Of a stretch of 64,000 nt of DNA, positions 51,700-64,000 are shown piece by piece (position 1 is the stretch's first letter; every line of letters starts with the position of its first letter). The stretch lies in NCBI GenBank assembly GCA_003640385.1, contig RCAB01000040.1, positions 62,001 through 126,000 of the forward strand. Direction: 5' to 3'. The position numbers were made by a program, and so were the translations under genes. This DNA is from Setaria digitata (Eukaryota; Nematoda; Chromadorea; Rhabditida; Setariidae). The notes under the pieces were generated by a model. It was not told the origin of the DNA and did not search any database. It worked only from the letters and a program-made list of their open reading frames with translations.

Positions 51700-54600
51700 A
51701 ACTGTTAATTACTAGTGATAATAGTTGATATTATTATCATCATTATCATCTATAGCACATCCACAACAACCTGCATCAGTGCTAGCACTGTTAGTAGCAG
51801 TAAGGAAGCATTTCTGAAGCAGTTCTTGCCAATTTTCTGGCAAAGCTATTGCTGCTTTCAATTCATAAAAAAATTTTCAAGTTTTCTTTCTATGCAATCA
51901 ATTAGACAATTAGAAATTATGGAAAATCTGACTCTGACGATAAAAATTTGAATTCTTAAAATGATTTCTTATCATTTAACAAAATTACCAGAGTATCCCG
52001 ATATTTGCATCTTCTAACATTTAGCGATAATATGATCTTATCATTAAAATGACAATATTGTATAAGTTAAGACATAAGCTTTCATCGGTCTCCCGAAAAA
52101 AAATGACATATCGATTCCATATGTTGAATTTTCTATCTCGATTACGCTACTCCTCCCACTGATTACTTCCACCATATTTGTGTGTCAGTTTACTTTCCAT
52201 TGACATTTGTCTGCCATTCTAATTTTCACAATTGAAAAATTACAATCTTTTTTTTTCTTTTTTTTTTTTTTTGCTCTCGAGACAATGTTTTGCTTGGGCT
52301 TGGCCCTTTGATCAACGCGATAATCTATTCCTCCACCAACTTTTCCAATCATCACTAGGCGAGTGGAACCTCCGTGTATAAAAAGTTTCAAATTTTTATA
52401 GCTTAATTCGAAATTATTTAGAGATTTTAAATGATTCAGTAGTGACTTAGGGAGCGGATTACTTTCGTTCCTTTAAAAATTTAATTTAATTTCTTTGGTA
52501 ATAAAATGGCACTATTGTGACTCGCATAGATCTTGTAATTTTGAAATGTTCATTTTAGAATAACACTTACATCATCAATAGTATATTAACCTTATCAAAT
52601 TTTTATAACCGCTTTGGTAATATTAAATATTCAGTCCATGACGCTTTATCAAAAAAAGAAAAAAGAAAAAATAAGCCTTCATTTTATCCTATCGATTGCT
52701 TGAAATCGAAATGCATCCTTTTATGTGCTTTGGGATTTCTAGATTCATTTGAGACTTATACCATCACATAGTCTAAAACCAAATGATCGATACCAAAAAT
52801 TTTCCCGTTATAATCATTTGTTTCATCATAAATACATCAACCAGCTAGTAGTGCTTTTGGTAAAACTCTATATAAATATGCATAGAGTTTATATATATAT
52901 ATATATATAATATATTCTAATTTATTTTATATAGTATATACTATTATGCTGTATCATATTTTTTATATACTATATTTATTCTAATACATATTTAATTTAT
53001 TTGTGCACATATTCATTTGTTTATTCACTCATTTATTTGTTCATGGATAATTTCATTGAAAGAACCGCATGCTTTGAAATCATTTTGCAATATAAATTTT
53101 CAAAAATTTCATGGCTGAGTGACATTTCATCATTTCCTAACACAGCTCTTCCTTTATTATTATTCTTCATGTCTTCAAATGCCAATCGATTACATTTTTA
53201 CGCAAAAAAAAAAAAAAAAAAAAAAAGTTAAAAAAAATCGGATACGCTGGAGGTTATGCATCGTTTATTTGTTCGTATGTTTATTCTTTTCGGATGTTCA
53301 ATTTAGCTTTAACAAATTATTCTCATTAACATTTTGAACAATCTATTGCGAGAAATCTCTCAAAAAATTGCATTACCATCCCGTGACTAAAAAATACCTT
53401 TGTTGTGCTAAGATGCAGATGTGATTTTTAGTTTTTTTGAAATTTATAAATTTACGATTTAAAATTTATCATTTTTTCATTCTATGTAGTGATAACTTCA
53501 AATCACCACTTTAAAAAAATAAATGTATGAGACCACTCATATTGTTAAAATTATTACCATTTTTTTTTTTTTTTTTTTTTTTTTATTGTGAATTGGCTCT
53601 AATTTCGGCGAATTGTTACTAAAGCATCAATCATAAACAAATTTGTTTGATCTTTTGCCAGCTGCCGTTTAAACTCCACTGTTTTTTTTTTTTATTTATT
53701 TTTTTTGCTTTTGTTTTAACTTCAGAAGAAAGAAGTACTAGTGTTTAAAATGCAATGAAACCTCTATTTACAAACATCGAATATTGTATGCTTCATATAG
53801 TTAACCAATTTTTTTTTTTTTTTTTTCTCACATTTCTTAATTATCTTTTCCGGAAATTTTCAAAAACTTTGCATTAAACAATATTTGCTATTTATTATTG
53901 TGAAGAAAAAAGAGATGAAGCAGAATCGGGACAGATGAAAAGTGAAAAACAAAAGTGGGAATTATCATCCCAATAAAGATGATTACTTTTTACATTTCAT
54001 CGTTTCCTTCATCCCTGAAGTTTTTTTTTTTTTTTTTCTTTTATTTTATTTTATTTCATTTTTTGTACATCTGTTCCATTTTAGCGTCGCCTTTGTTATC
54101 ACATATTAATAAGCAGTTTATTAATATTAATAAAGAGTAATCTATTAATATTAATAAACAACAAATATTATTTAAAGTAAAATATCACGTTTTTTTTTTT
54201 TCATTTGAAGTAAAAATATCACTTTTTTTTTTTAAATTATTCCTTAATTTTCGCAATAATGCATTATTCAAGCACAATGAAAAAGAGTTCATTATCTTAT
54301 AAGAAAATTCGATGAATTCTGCTATTTTTTGCGCAGCAAAATTTTAAATTCATTTTGCTTATCTTTCTTTTATCGTTTTTCTCCATTCGCTTCATTCGCT
54401 GATGGATCCTCGGTGATTATTTTAATTTTGTAAAGCAATAAATGCACAATTTGTATAGAATGGTGTTGGAAGTTAAATTTAAAGCTAAATCATTCAGCGA
54501 GTCGAACTTTTTATTGGATAAATTAAGATACAAACCGTGAAATAAATCTTCTGAGTGTAGAATTTTAAACTGTACATTAATAAAATAATTTAGATTATCA

Positions 54601-57600
54601 TTTTTGAGTTTTTCTAAGGCTAGAAAATGTGTTTAAAAATTAAAAATTTTCAAAAGTTTATGCAACATAATAATGTACTGCGGTAGAAATAGCGAAAAAG
54701 CAAGACGATCAGTTGAACAACATCCGTTTGGTCGAATAAATTGTTGATTAGTTTAATGAGGAGTAGGGAGATTGAAAGTGGATTGCTAACTATTATATCG
54801 ATTTCAAATTTAAAAATTTTGCAGTCTTAGCTTTGTGCATTCATATTATGAACTATGTGTTTATGTCACTTTTTTAACACTTGCAAGAATTTCGTTTGAA
54901 TGGCATTTTTGAGTTTGATAAATGGAAGAGCGGGTGGGTAAAGCGAAATGTTTCAACTTGTTTGTTCTTACTTAACTTACTGAGTTGATATTTACTGGTT
55001 GTCAATCAAAATTTGAGTCTTTTTCGCTCGTTACTTATTGTTTGATATACACTTAGCGATCATTTCAAGTTCATCAAATGTAATATAATATTTTTACATT
55101 CGTCCTATTCAAAAATAAATTTTGAACTTTTGAGAAAGAAACAGGTTCATGTTCCGGACGAATAACAGTTACACTTAGTTAATGTTCAAATTTAAAGCAT
55201 TTTATTGCTAGTTCAAATCTGTGAAGTTTTTCCAATCAATTCCTTTCAAAAGAGCCTCCCTGATTCGTAGCACTTTACTTTCTGCTTAGAGCTATAAAAT
55301 GCAAGAATTTTGGTAAAGAAAAAATAATAATAATGTCAATTAGAAATTCATAGGTAATAAAAAATTTTCATTAACATATATATTCATTCGATCTATCATT
55401 TCCGCCATTATTTCAAGTGTAATTTGTAATTTGAGCTGGACCAACGAAATCTAATCCTCAAGAATTTTTGAATTCTCTTCAAAATATCTTAATTATTTAG
55501 CTTTTCCTTTTTGTTTGACACGTCATCTATTATTGAAGCAAAAAAAAAAGGAAAAAAAAAAGAAAAGGAAAAAAGAGGAAAATGTCACATTTTCTATTTT
55601 TTTTTTTTTTTTTTGTTTCGCAACAAATTTCAATTAAAATATGCGTTGTTTATTTCTGAAAATTAAAACCAGTTCTACTGGGAATGTATATGGAAATTTT
55701 TGACTGAAAAAAAAAAAAAAACTTAAGTTAATTTTCTTATGCAACTTTGCTTCTAAAATGGTTTTTCATTTGGAACAAGGCCAGTTAATGTCCTTGAATC
55801 AAATTTCTTTTCCTTTTCTTTTTTCTTTTTCTTTCTTCTCCTGTTTTTTTCCTTTCTTTTTTTTTCCTCTGTGAAGTTGCTATTAATGATGAAATGTTGT
55901 GAGGAATATGATGTGTTATTAAAGTATTATTATGTATTAAATGCATATTTCTAAATTTAATTTTAGAACCGATAAGTGAAGCGGACCACGAAAGTTATTG
56001 CGTGCCGAATATTATACATATATAATATTAGGTCCAATCGTCTCGAGGTGTTGAAGGAAAAACTTATGAAAAGTGTATAAATTAACCGAGTGCAAAATTG
56101 ATTTAATGAAGCGCAAATTTGCATAAAAATTAGTTGATTTGTAACAAGTTTAGTGTGCGATACAATGACAAATGATAAAAACCATAAACAGTATGTTTTT
56201 TTTTTTTTTTTTTTCAAAAATACTCTGCAAAATTTCTATTTATTGCTCATCATCATTTTCATTTAGCAAAAAAAAAAATTTAGTATTATGTTTGAGTTCA
56301 GAACTTATCTACATTATTATTTAATTTTCCTCAATAATTCAGATGAAAAATTTTGACGAATATTTCTTGTTCAGGTTTTTCTGACTAGTGTGCAAAAAGT
56401 TGAGATTTAAATTGCGAAATTTTGAAACTAGTAGGAGATACAATTAGAGCTATTACAGTTTAAAAATAAAACAAAATTGAAATGTAATGCAAATATAAAT
56501 ATGCTATTCAACTAAGTAACACATGTTGCTATTTGAAGCAAAATGTTCGTAATATTTCTCTTTTGATCGAAATATCTGATATCCTAGATTAACCGATTAT
56601 TAGTAATTATTGCTTATTATTTCATCGTTTTTTATTCGTTCTATTGTATTTTAAATAGTAATTCCATTGATTTACACAGCAATTTTTATTGTTTTTCTTT
56701 TCTTTAAAACTTATAAGTGACACTGATTTTAATAAGTCTAAAAAAAAAAATCTTTTTTTTTTTTCTATATTCTTTATTAAATGATTAATAGAGAGTTCTG
56801 CTGCAATGTCTGTCCCTCTTTTCTTTTCATTTCCTAATTAAAATAGTAAAACTAACTAGAAAAATAACTTACGTCTTTATTCATAAAATCCTATCCATAT
56901 CCGTCTATTTTCATTAGTCATTTAATGCAGCTTACAACCAACTTCTCGAAGTATCCTTTCACATTATAATGGAAAAGACTAAAACTAATAAAAAATAAAT
57001 TCCATATCTCATTAGTACTAACAACATGTCAATTTATTAAGGTGAAAACGTAATTTTATCTTGCTAATTTAATCATCCTTCCTACTGCATCATCAGGTAG
57101 TGCTCAATTAGAATGATATTCATAATTATATTTAAGTAGTATTTGAAACTATCAATACCTGAATAATTGCAAATTCTTCATAAAATCAAATAGATTACCT
57201 GGTGAGATTAAGTAATTCCCTTAAAGGATATGAATTAAGAATTTACCACTTAACAGCTAAATGATAAACTCTTTGATTGATTGAAAAAAGAAGTGCAAAT
57301 TATAACAATTGTAACTATCAAATTTTATATTGTTCCGCGGTATAAACACTTGAGGCAAAATAACTGTGTGGAACAAAAATTATTATGACAATAAAAAGGA
57401 AGAAATTTCCAAATCCTGCAAGATAATAACTACAGTATTTGATGAATTGGATAACAAGATGTTTGCCATAAAAAAATTGCATTTTTTAAAAAATGTTTTA
57501 ACTGAATCATAAATTTTCTTTGTTGGGCTAGCTAACATGTAAAAAGACTTACATTTGTCTCAAAGGGTCAAATTTTTTTCAAATTATTCATATTCCATTT

Positions 57601-57673
57601 GTATCTATGCCAGTTTATGTGCTATCCTTCCTTCTTCCATTATTGTCATTGAAAATATTTTCAATTCTTATTT

Positions 57674-57707
<34 letters not shown>

Positions 57708-60360
57708 CATCTCTAACAGTAGTAATTTACGCGCATAAATAATGGTAATTGTTTTTTTGTGCTTCGCTGTAGAAGTGTGGTCCGGATGACATACCTTTGA
57801 GGAAAAGCATTTTGGATTTTCATGATGTGAAATCCCGGAAGAGACTGAGCCAAGCCAGACAGTTGGTAAATAAATTAAATCAAGATCTCGCAAATGTGTA
57901 CCACTACCTACCACCACTGTTATTTGCAAGCTGCGGAATGTTTTTCGCTCCCGTTTAAATCCTTTTGTCTTTAGGCCATTGATCCAAAATCTTCCTACTT
58001 CTTACTTGTTCTTCGTCTTCTTCGCTTTTCTTTATTATATTGCGGAAAAATCAATAAAAACTACGGTGCCTTTCACCTCCGTAGTTTCATTAACTACAAT
58101 TAAGCACAATTATCATTTACCTATTAGGCTTCTTCCATTTACCTTTCTTTCTTCTTACTTTTTCTATCCCATTTCCCCCCCCCCCCTCCCCCCTCCCCCC
58201 GTGATTCTCCTTGGCTCCATTTCACTTGTTAAAATTATTACTGTATGAAAGCAGTAAAATTAACATGCATCCTTCCATCAAGTAGAAAAATGGCTAGGCA
58301 ATGTTTTTTTATTTTTTTATTTTTGTTATTTCCTTTTTTAATTTTATTTCATTTATTGGTTCATTTCAAAAGGAAAAAATGGGAAGTAATAGAGTGGTAA
58401 CTTATTTTAACATGTCAATCACTAAAATGATTTGTTGAAAATGTTTTTTTATAATTGTACTTGAAACTATTTCACGCTTGCGTTCTGGAAACATTCAGTA
58501 AATAAATGGATTCAGAGTTCGTCCAGTTTTTTTTTTTTTTCCTTAGAAAAGTTAACGAACTTATTAAAAATTTCATTGAAGTGTAAACATAATATGTAAA
58601 CATTCCGATAAATCCGCTTAATCAGAGGATTGTTCGTCAGTAGAAAACTTTGTCCATTTATCTGTCCGGTCATTTATTGCTTATACATTTCAGTGATTAG
58701 CTAATTTTTCTTTCTTAAATTTCCACAGAAATGTCAAGCTGATTTGTTATGATCGAAATCATCGGTATAGCCATGGCTTCTTCGTCATTTTTCTCATTCA
58801 TTCGTTAAGCATTTCCGGTAAATAACCCACTTTTTCCTTTTCAAATTTTCAATGAATACCAAACTGACTTGTTGTCAAGCTAACTGCATACTATACTATT
58901 TATATGACATATTATTCCTCAAAATATCTCATGAATTTTCAGCTCATTGCCGGAAGAGCAAAAAGAGTCCCTTCAAAAATTTTCTCTAAATGATAGCTTT
59001 CTTTTTTTAAAAGGTAAAATTTTTTTTAAATATATAAAAAAATTCCTTTTAAACTTTTGCATGAAATCTTGTACCTCATTGAAAGTATATAGAAGTAAGA
59101 ATGTGAAATGGAAAAATAAATAAATAAACAGCTTAAATTGCTCGTATTGAAATATAAATAGATCGAAAAAAGTAGTCCATGAAATCGAACCCAAAAAGGC
59201 GGAAATATGGTTTTTATTATGCATACATAAATTTTATTATTTTTTTGAAATTGTAATACACCGGAAGTTATTGGAAACCTGAAATTTTTCTGGACAGGAA
59301 ATTATCAAAGAAACATTGTATTTTTCGATTTTTTCACGTCTTGAATCCGTCTTTAGGATATAAACCAGCAATGTTTTTTAATCATTTCAATTATTTTCAC
59401 TTTTTAATAATTTATTGTTATATTAGCAGATTAATTAATAATAAACTATTCAAATAATTGCCGAAGGATGTGGAAAAGTTTGTAGTTCTATGCAATAAAA
59501 GCAGTTTTATAGCGGCCACTGAATTTTGGTATTTCATGCTTTTTTTGCATAGTTTTTCTTATATTGGAAAAAAAAAATTTTTTAATTAGTAATTTCCGCA
59601 CATCTTCTATGCTGCATAAAATCATTATTTTGCAGTTATGGTGAAAATTTATTGGTCGGTAATTTTATTTCTTTGTTTTTTTCAAATTTAAGATTTTGTC
59701 CATCACGAAGAGAATTTATAATTTATCGCATTTTTAAATAGCAAGTAAGTAGAAATAAAATTTGGAATTTTAATTTCTGGAGATTCTGATTTTCTGATGA
59801 ACTAAATATTTCTAAGCTACACTGATAATAACCACAGCAAGAAAAACTGGACTTTTAATTTCCTCTTCTAAAATTCAAACAACAATTTGAAGTTTTAGAA
59901 GTAGCAAGAACATCTGCTCCATTTCCCACATCAAAAATTCTATTACAGCTTGTTCATAATTTAAAAATCATAATTTGAAAATTGTTGAAATGGAAATTTC
60001 TATGACTAATAGAAAAGTGATGTGAATACTTTTTTTTTTTTTTTATTCAAACCTTTGCTGAATTGTTATGAAGTGCCACTAACTCGTAATAATAATGTTG
60101 TATAATATTTCGACAAGAAAGTTTTTAAATTATCAATCGAACTTAACTCCTTGTTCCAATATACTGTGAAATACTTTTGGATGTATCAACAGGCTTTGGC
60201 ACAGCGAGTCATTTGGCAAACAAAAAGAAAGTTATGGCAATTCAAATGAATTAAATTTAGAAAAGATAATTAATAGTAAATAAAATTCAAAATTGCAGAT
60301 GGAAGTTGCTGAGATGAAATATTGGAAGAATTTAAGCAATTTTTGAGCAATGACTTAAAG
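51700..60360. other. No gene seen; Cav3 upstream region
   Basis: AT-rich DNA with many T and A runs, C-runs near 58171-58200 and a TA tract near 52890-52908. No exon in phase with the channel start is evident, and the ATG at 60370 is preceded by an in-frame TAA, so no coding exon is required upstream. Untranslated leader exons cannot be excluded. Confidence 0.5.
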
Positions 60361-60369
60361 TAATTCACA

Positions 60370-63300
60370 ATGCTCCAGCAACCGGTATCCAGGGAACTGC
60401 GCTCATTTCAATCACTTTCCCGTTTTTCCGGCCCCCGCGGATTGCTTAACAGGCGTCAGTCAAATTCTAGGCGCTATTCGCAATCACGGCGCAGGACCAC
60501 TGAATCTTATGTGGGTGATTCCCAGGTATCTTTCGTACAGTAAAGTAAGAAGCATGTAAGGCAAAATTAAATGAAAAAAAAGCAGTAATTTATCTGCAAT
60601 TAGGATAGTTTCAAGGTCCTTATTTAAATAAGGCAGTAATAGTATATTTCTAAATATAGGCCTAAGGGACTGTAATAATGGTGAAACTCAGTAGTATTTG
60701 TGAAACTTTTCAAAGGATAAACTGACAAAATATTATGTATAATTCAATATTAAGATTTCTAATATTAGACTGTCATAGTACAGATTAAAATAAGGCGCAT
60801 TAATTGATTTCAGGTTTTATCAACCTTGGGACCTGGCCCATCCACGGAGTATAGGAGCTTCCTGCCACACAGGAAGAAAACTTTTTCGTTGTCTATGGAA
60901 GTGAGCCCATTACGGCCATGGCGTGATAGTATTCTGGAAGAAGACGATTATCAAAAACAAACCCAAGTTGGTTGGGATAGTGAGGCTGATATCATCAACG
61001 AAGAATGTGATTTACCCTACCCAGGGTAATATTTCTCTTGATTGATTTTATTTTTTAAGAAAAACTGATAAATGCGCTCACTTTTTTAAGACCTAATTAT
61101 TCCTTCTGCAGAAAAGAAAAAAAAATCAGATGAAAATTAATCAACTGATATGTCTGTCAATTATCATATCTTATCATTCATATTCTCATGAATAATGGAA
61201 AGAGATGAAAATGGAAAGAGATGAAAAAAAACCACCATATGAAATTTGTATAAAATTTTTACATACTGCAAAATGTTCATAATTTTTGATAGTATTATAT
61301 TTGAAAATCTTATCAAAATTCTTTCCTTATCGTTTTTTTTTTTCACCATATTCAAATTTCAATAAAATAATGGATGTGATTATGTAATTTACGAATAATA
61401 GTTATGTATAATTTTGACAATACTAAGATTAATGTGAAATAATAATTATAATTAATGTTAAGATTCACGGAACCAGCGTTGCATTGCTTACGACAAGCCG
61501 TACCGCCACGTTCTTGGGCACTACGGATGGTGATGAATCCATGGTTTGATCGAATAACAATGATTGTTATTTTAATTAACTGTGTTACTCTCGGGATGTA
61601 TCGGCCATGTGAAGATAACGACAACTGTACAACATATCGTTGCTATGTTCTCTCAACCATTGATCATGTCATTTTTGCATATTTCGCTTTAGAAATGGTT
61701 TGCTTTTATCATTTCTTAACAATGGTAGAAATAATTCCCTTCAGTTATCAAATATTTTAAATTAAAATATTAATAAATTGGAATAATTTTGTTAGGCTAA
61801 CGCTAAATGTTTTTAACATGAGATAAAAAAAAAGATATTTTTTTTTTTTTTTTTTAGATGATCAAAATAGTTGCTCTCGGGTTTTATGGCTCAGCCGCTT
61901 ATCTTTCTGATACTTGGAATCGCCTTGATTTTTTCATTGTTTGTGCAGGGTAATTCTTAAGTTTGTCCATTTTTTTTTTTTTTTTTTTTTAAACTTTCAC
62001 ACCACATTTGATTTTACATAAATAATAGCTTATCTTATTTATATATCATTTGCAATAATTTTTGCTAACACTTCTTTTAAGGCTTAGCGTTCAGCGTACA
62101 AGTTAACATACCTGAACTATATTTGCACCCTTGAAATACCTGTATATGAATAATCCTAATATAGGACGAGATGCATTTTATGCACTTTATTTTATGCTAA
62201 TGTAAATGGAAACGTAATCTACATGAAATTCTCGCATCCTTATCTTTCGAAAGCATCTAATACTACATGTTATTTAGGTAAATTAATCTACTTTTTAGGA
62301 TGATTTATAATTATTGCTTTATTTCTTTGATATCTGAATTTCACTACAAATTTTAATGAAATTTTAGGTGTGCAGAATATCTATTACAAGAATATTTGGG
62401 TAATATAAATTTAACCGCCATACGAACAGTTCGTGTACTCCGACCGTTACGTGCTGTCAATAGGATACCATCAATGAGAATTCTTGGTTTGTAACAGTAA
62501 TTTGTGTAAAATATTCAGATGCATGTCTTAAAATCGAAAGAGAAAGAGGAAAACTAAGGCTGGAACAGGTGATGATTTTTAATCAAATTAAACTATTTCA
62601 GTTAATCTATTATTGGATACATTACCGATGCTTGGTAATGTCTTGTTGTTATGTTTCTTTGTCTTTTTCATATTTGGTATTATTGGTGTTCAGTTATGGG
62701 CCGGGCTGCTCAGGTAATTTTTCTACTTTTTTCTTGAATGTTCGGTGATATTTTAAAAAACCAATAAACGTTTGCTTATTTAGACAAAATCTTATGAGGA
62801 TCTAGATTTTTACGATAGAAATAAGAATCAGCCATGAACTGAATCTTTGTCCAATTAGTTAATTATTATTTGTGCGGAATCTCTGGTAAAGTGTTAATAG
62901 AAGTCCAAAACAAGAATATGACTGAAAAAAAAAAAAAAAAAAAAAAAAAAGAGAGATTGTATATTTCAGAAATCGGTGTGTAATTAGCTTGCCGAAAATA
63001 AATGCTGATATTGATGTCTCAGATATATCACTTACACGGTAAGATGAATTATGCTTCCTCGAAAGATTTTCCAGAGCTTAGATTTTGTAAATAGAGTTAG
63101 TAGAGATTGTTTAATCATCCGTTGAAAACTAGCTCCTGACAGATCCGAGATACTGTCACACACGATTTCGTTTTCATAATTATTAAACTTTTAATTGATT
63201 TATTCCTTCATTTAATAGATATCGTCATTTCTGCAGATTGCTTGAAACTCTTTGATAAGTGTGCTATCATATTTCACGACATTTTAACAAATGTCCGGCC

Positions 63301-64000
63301 GGATTCTGTAAATAATCATTTCAGATATTATGTACCAGAAGACACCTCCCTAGAGTATATTTGTAGTCAAGCGGATTCATCAGGTCTTCATACATGCAAT
63401 AATCTACCTCCTTACGTATACAATGGAGTTAAGTAAGCTTTCAGATGCCAATTTCAGTTAATCGAACAATTAATTTTGGTTTGGATATCTGAAAAGATCG
63501 ACACAATCTCTACAATTAGTTGCTATTTAAGCTCAGATTAGTCAAACTATTAACTTCAACCCATCTGATATAAAAATATAAAAAATAGAAAAGGCATAGT
63601 AAATAATAGTTGCTTAATACTAAAATAAATTCCTTGACATAAAATTTCACTTCAAATGTTTACATGTAAGGAAATGAAAAAAAAAACTTTCAAATATTTT
63701 TCAAAACAATATATTTCAAGTATATAATAAAATTAAGCATAATATTTAATAGTTCAATTCAATCATTTTTTATAAATCATATTTTTATAAACACATTTCT
63801 TTCTTAAATAATTTATTTTTCAGATGTAATTTGACAATACTTGAATGGGCGAACGTAAAAAACGATACAACAGCTTGTATAAATTGGAATGCCTACTACA
63901 ATGAATGTAAAGTTATGCACCGTAATCCATTTCAAGGGTCGATATCCTTCGATAACATTGGCTTCGCATGGATTGCCATTTTTCTGGTCTAATCACCTCT
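60370..64000 (+). CDS. T-type voltage-gated calcium channel alpha-1 (Cav3), 5' part, partial
   Basis: Exons: 60370-60525, 60814-61025, 61463-61697, 61858-61949, 62368-62486, 62602-62713, 62970-63038, 63325-63432, 63824 to the edge. All phases agree; about 420 residues are seen of a protein usually over 1,800. The ATG at 60370 is preceded by an in-frame TAA. The N-terminal tail is Arg/Ser-rich (1-122). S1 is at about 150-168 ([16 protein letters not shown]), S2 at about 189-209 and S3 at about 222-238 ([11 protein letters not shown]). S4 has Arg251/254/257/260 ([15 protein letters not shown]). S5 carries the Cav3 signature [20 protein letters not shown], and a Cys-rich turret leads to [12 protein letters not shown]. 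Cav3 channels give low-threshold calcium currents in neurons and muscle; C. elegans has one, cca-1. The window ends before the selectivity-filter Glu, and the last bases read out of frame (TAA at 63990). Confidence 0.95.

Noticed and set aside
63242..63324. Upstream extension of the Cav3 turret exon (frame open from 63242)
   Set aside because: The TTTCAG at 63324 gives RYYVPED in phase with the previous exon and matches the Cav3 turret. The earlier TAG and CAG acceptors lead to a TGA in the required phase.
1..64000. Endosymbiont (Wolbachia-like) insertion or bacterial operon
   Set aside because: No frame of bacterial-gene length or content was seen. The three clear genes are all intron-rich animal genes.

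Overview
This is eukaryotic DNA, AT-rich (roughly 30% GC by eye) and full of homopolymer A/T tracts and dinucleotide repeats. It carries intron-rich genes whose introns mostly end in TTTCAG or TTTTAG. Splice sites, exon sizes and gene content point to a nematode. The base composition and the very long A/T runs resemble a parasitic (filarial, clade III) genome, but the species cannot be fixed from the sequence. I see no bacterial-type genes, no CRISPR array and no rRNA.

Three protein-coding genes are clear, all on the + strand. (1) 7.9-16.8 kb: a liprin-beta gene (C. elegans hlb-1 family), about 21 exons. It encodes a coiled-coil N-terminal half and three C-terminal SAM domains, and one intron appears to be of the rare GC-AG type. 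(2) 31.5-40.9 kb: a kinase-less FGF-receptor-like protein (FGFRL1 family) with three Ig domains, one transmembrane segment and a proline-rich cytoplasmic tail. The extracellular and cytoplasmic exons are firm; the signal-peptide exon is a proposal. (3) 60.4 kb to the window edge: the 5' part of a T-type (Cav3) voltage-gated calcium channel, cca-1 family. It covers the N-terminal tail, S1-S5 of repeat I and the extracellular pore turret, and breaks off just before the selectivity-filter motif.

Between these lie long stretches without a recognisable gene. The 18.6-23.3 kb interval holds a run of short coding-like segments next to plausible splice sites, several carrying in-frame stops. It is either an unrecognised multi-exon gene or a decaying pseudogene and is the least explained part of the window. 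A possible minus-strand two-exon piece lies at 4.9-5.4 kb. GC-richer patches at 7.3-7.8, 27.5-28.2, 31.1-31.5, 34.8-35.2 and 50.1-51.2 kb stand out from the background and may be promoter or leader regions.

Two other structures deserve attention. A foldback element with arms of about 115 bp sits inside a liprin-beta intron. A 23-base C run ending in an undetermined base (N) marks a probable assembly weak point at 20.67 kb. Functionally, liprin-beta (synapse/cortex scaffold) and Cav3 (low-threshold calcium current) are both neuronal or muscle genes and FGFRL is a cell-surface receptor. Nothing in the sequence suggests the three are co-regulated.
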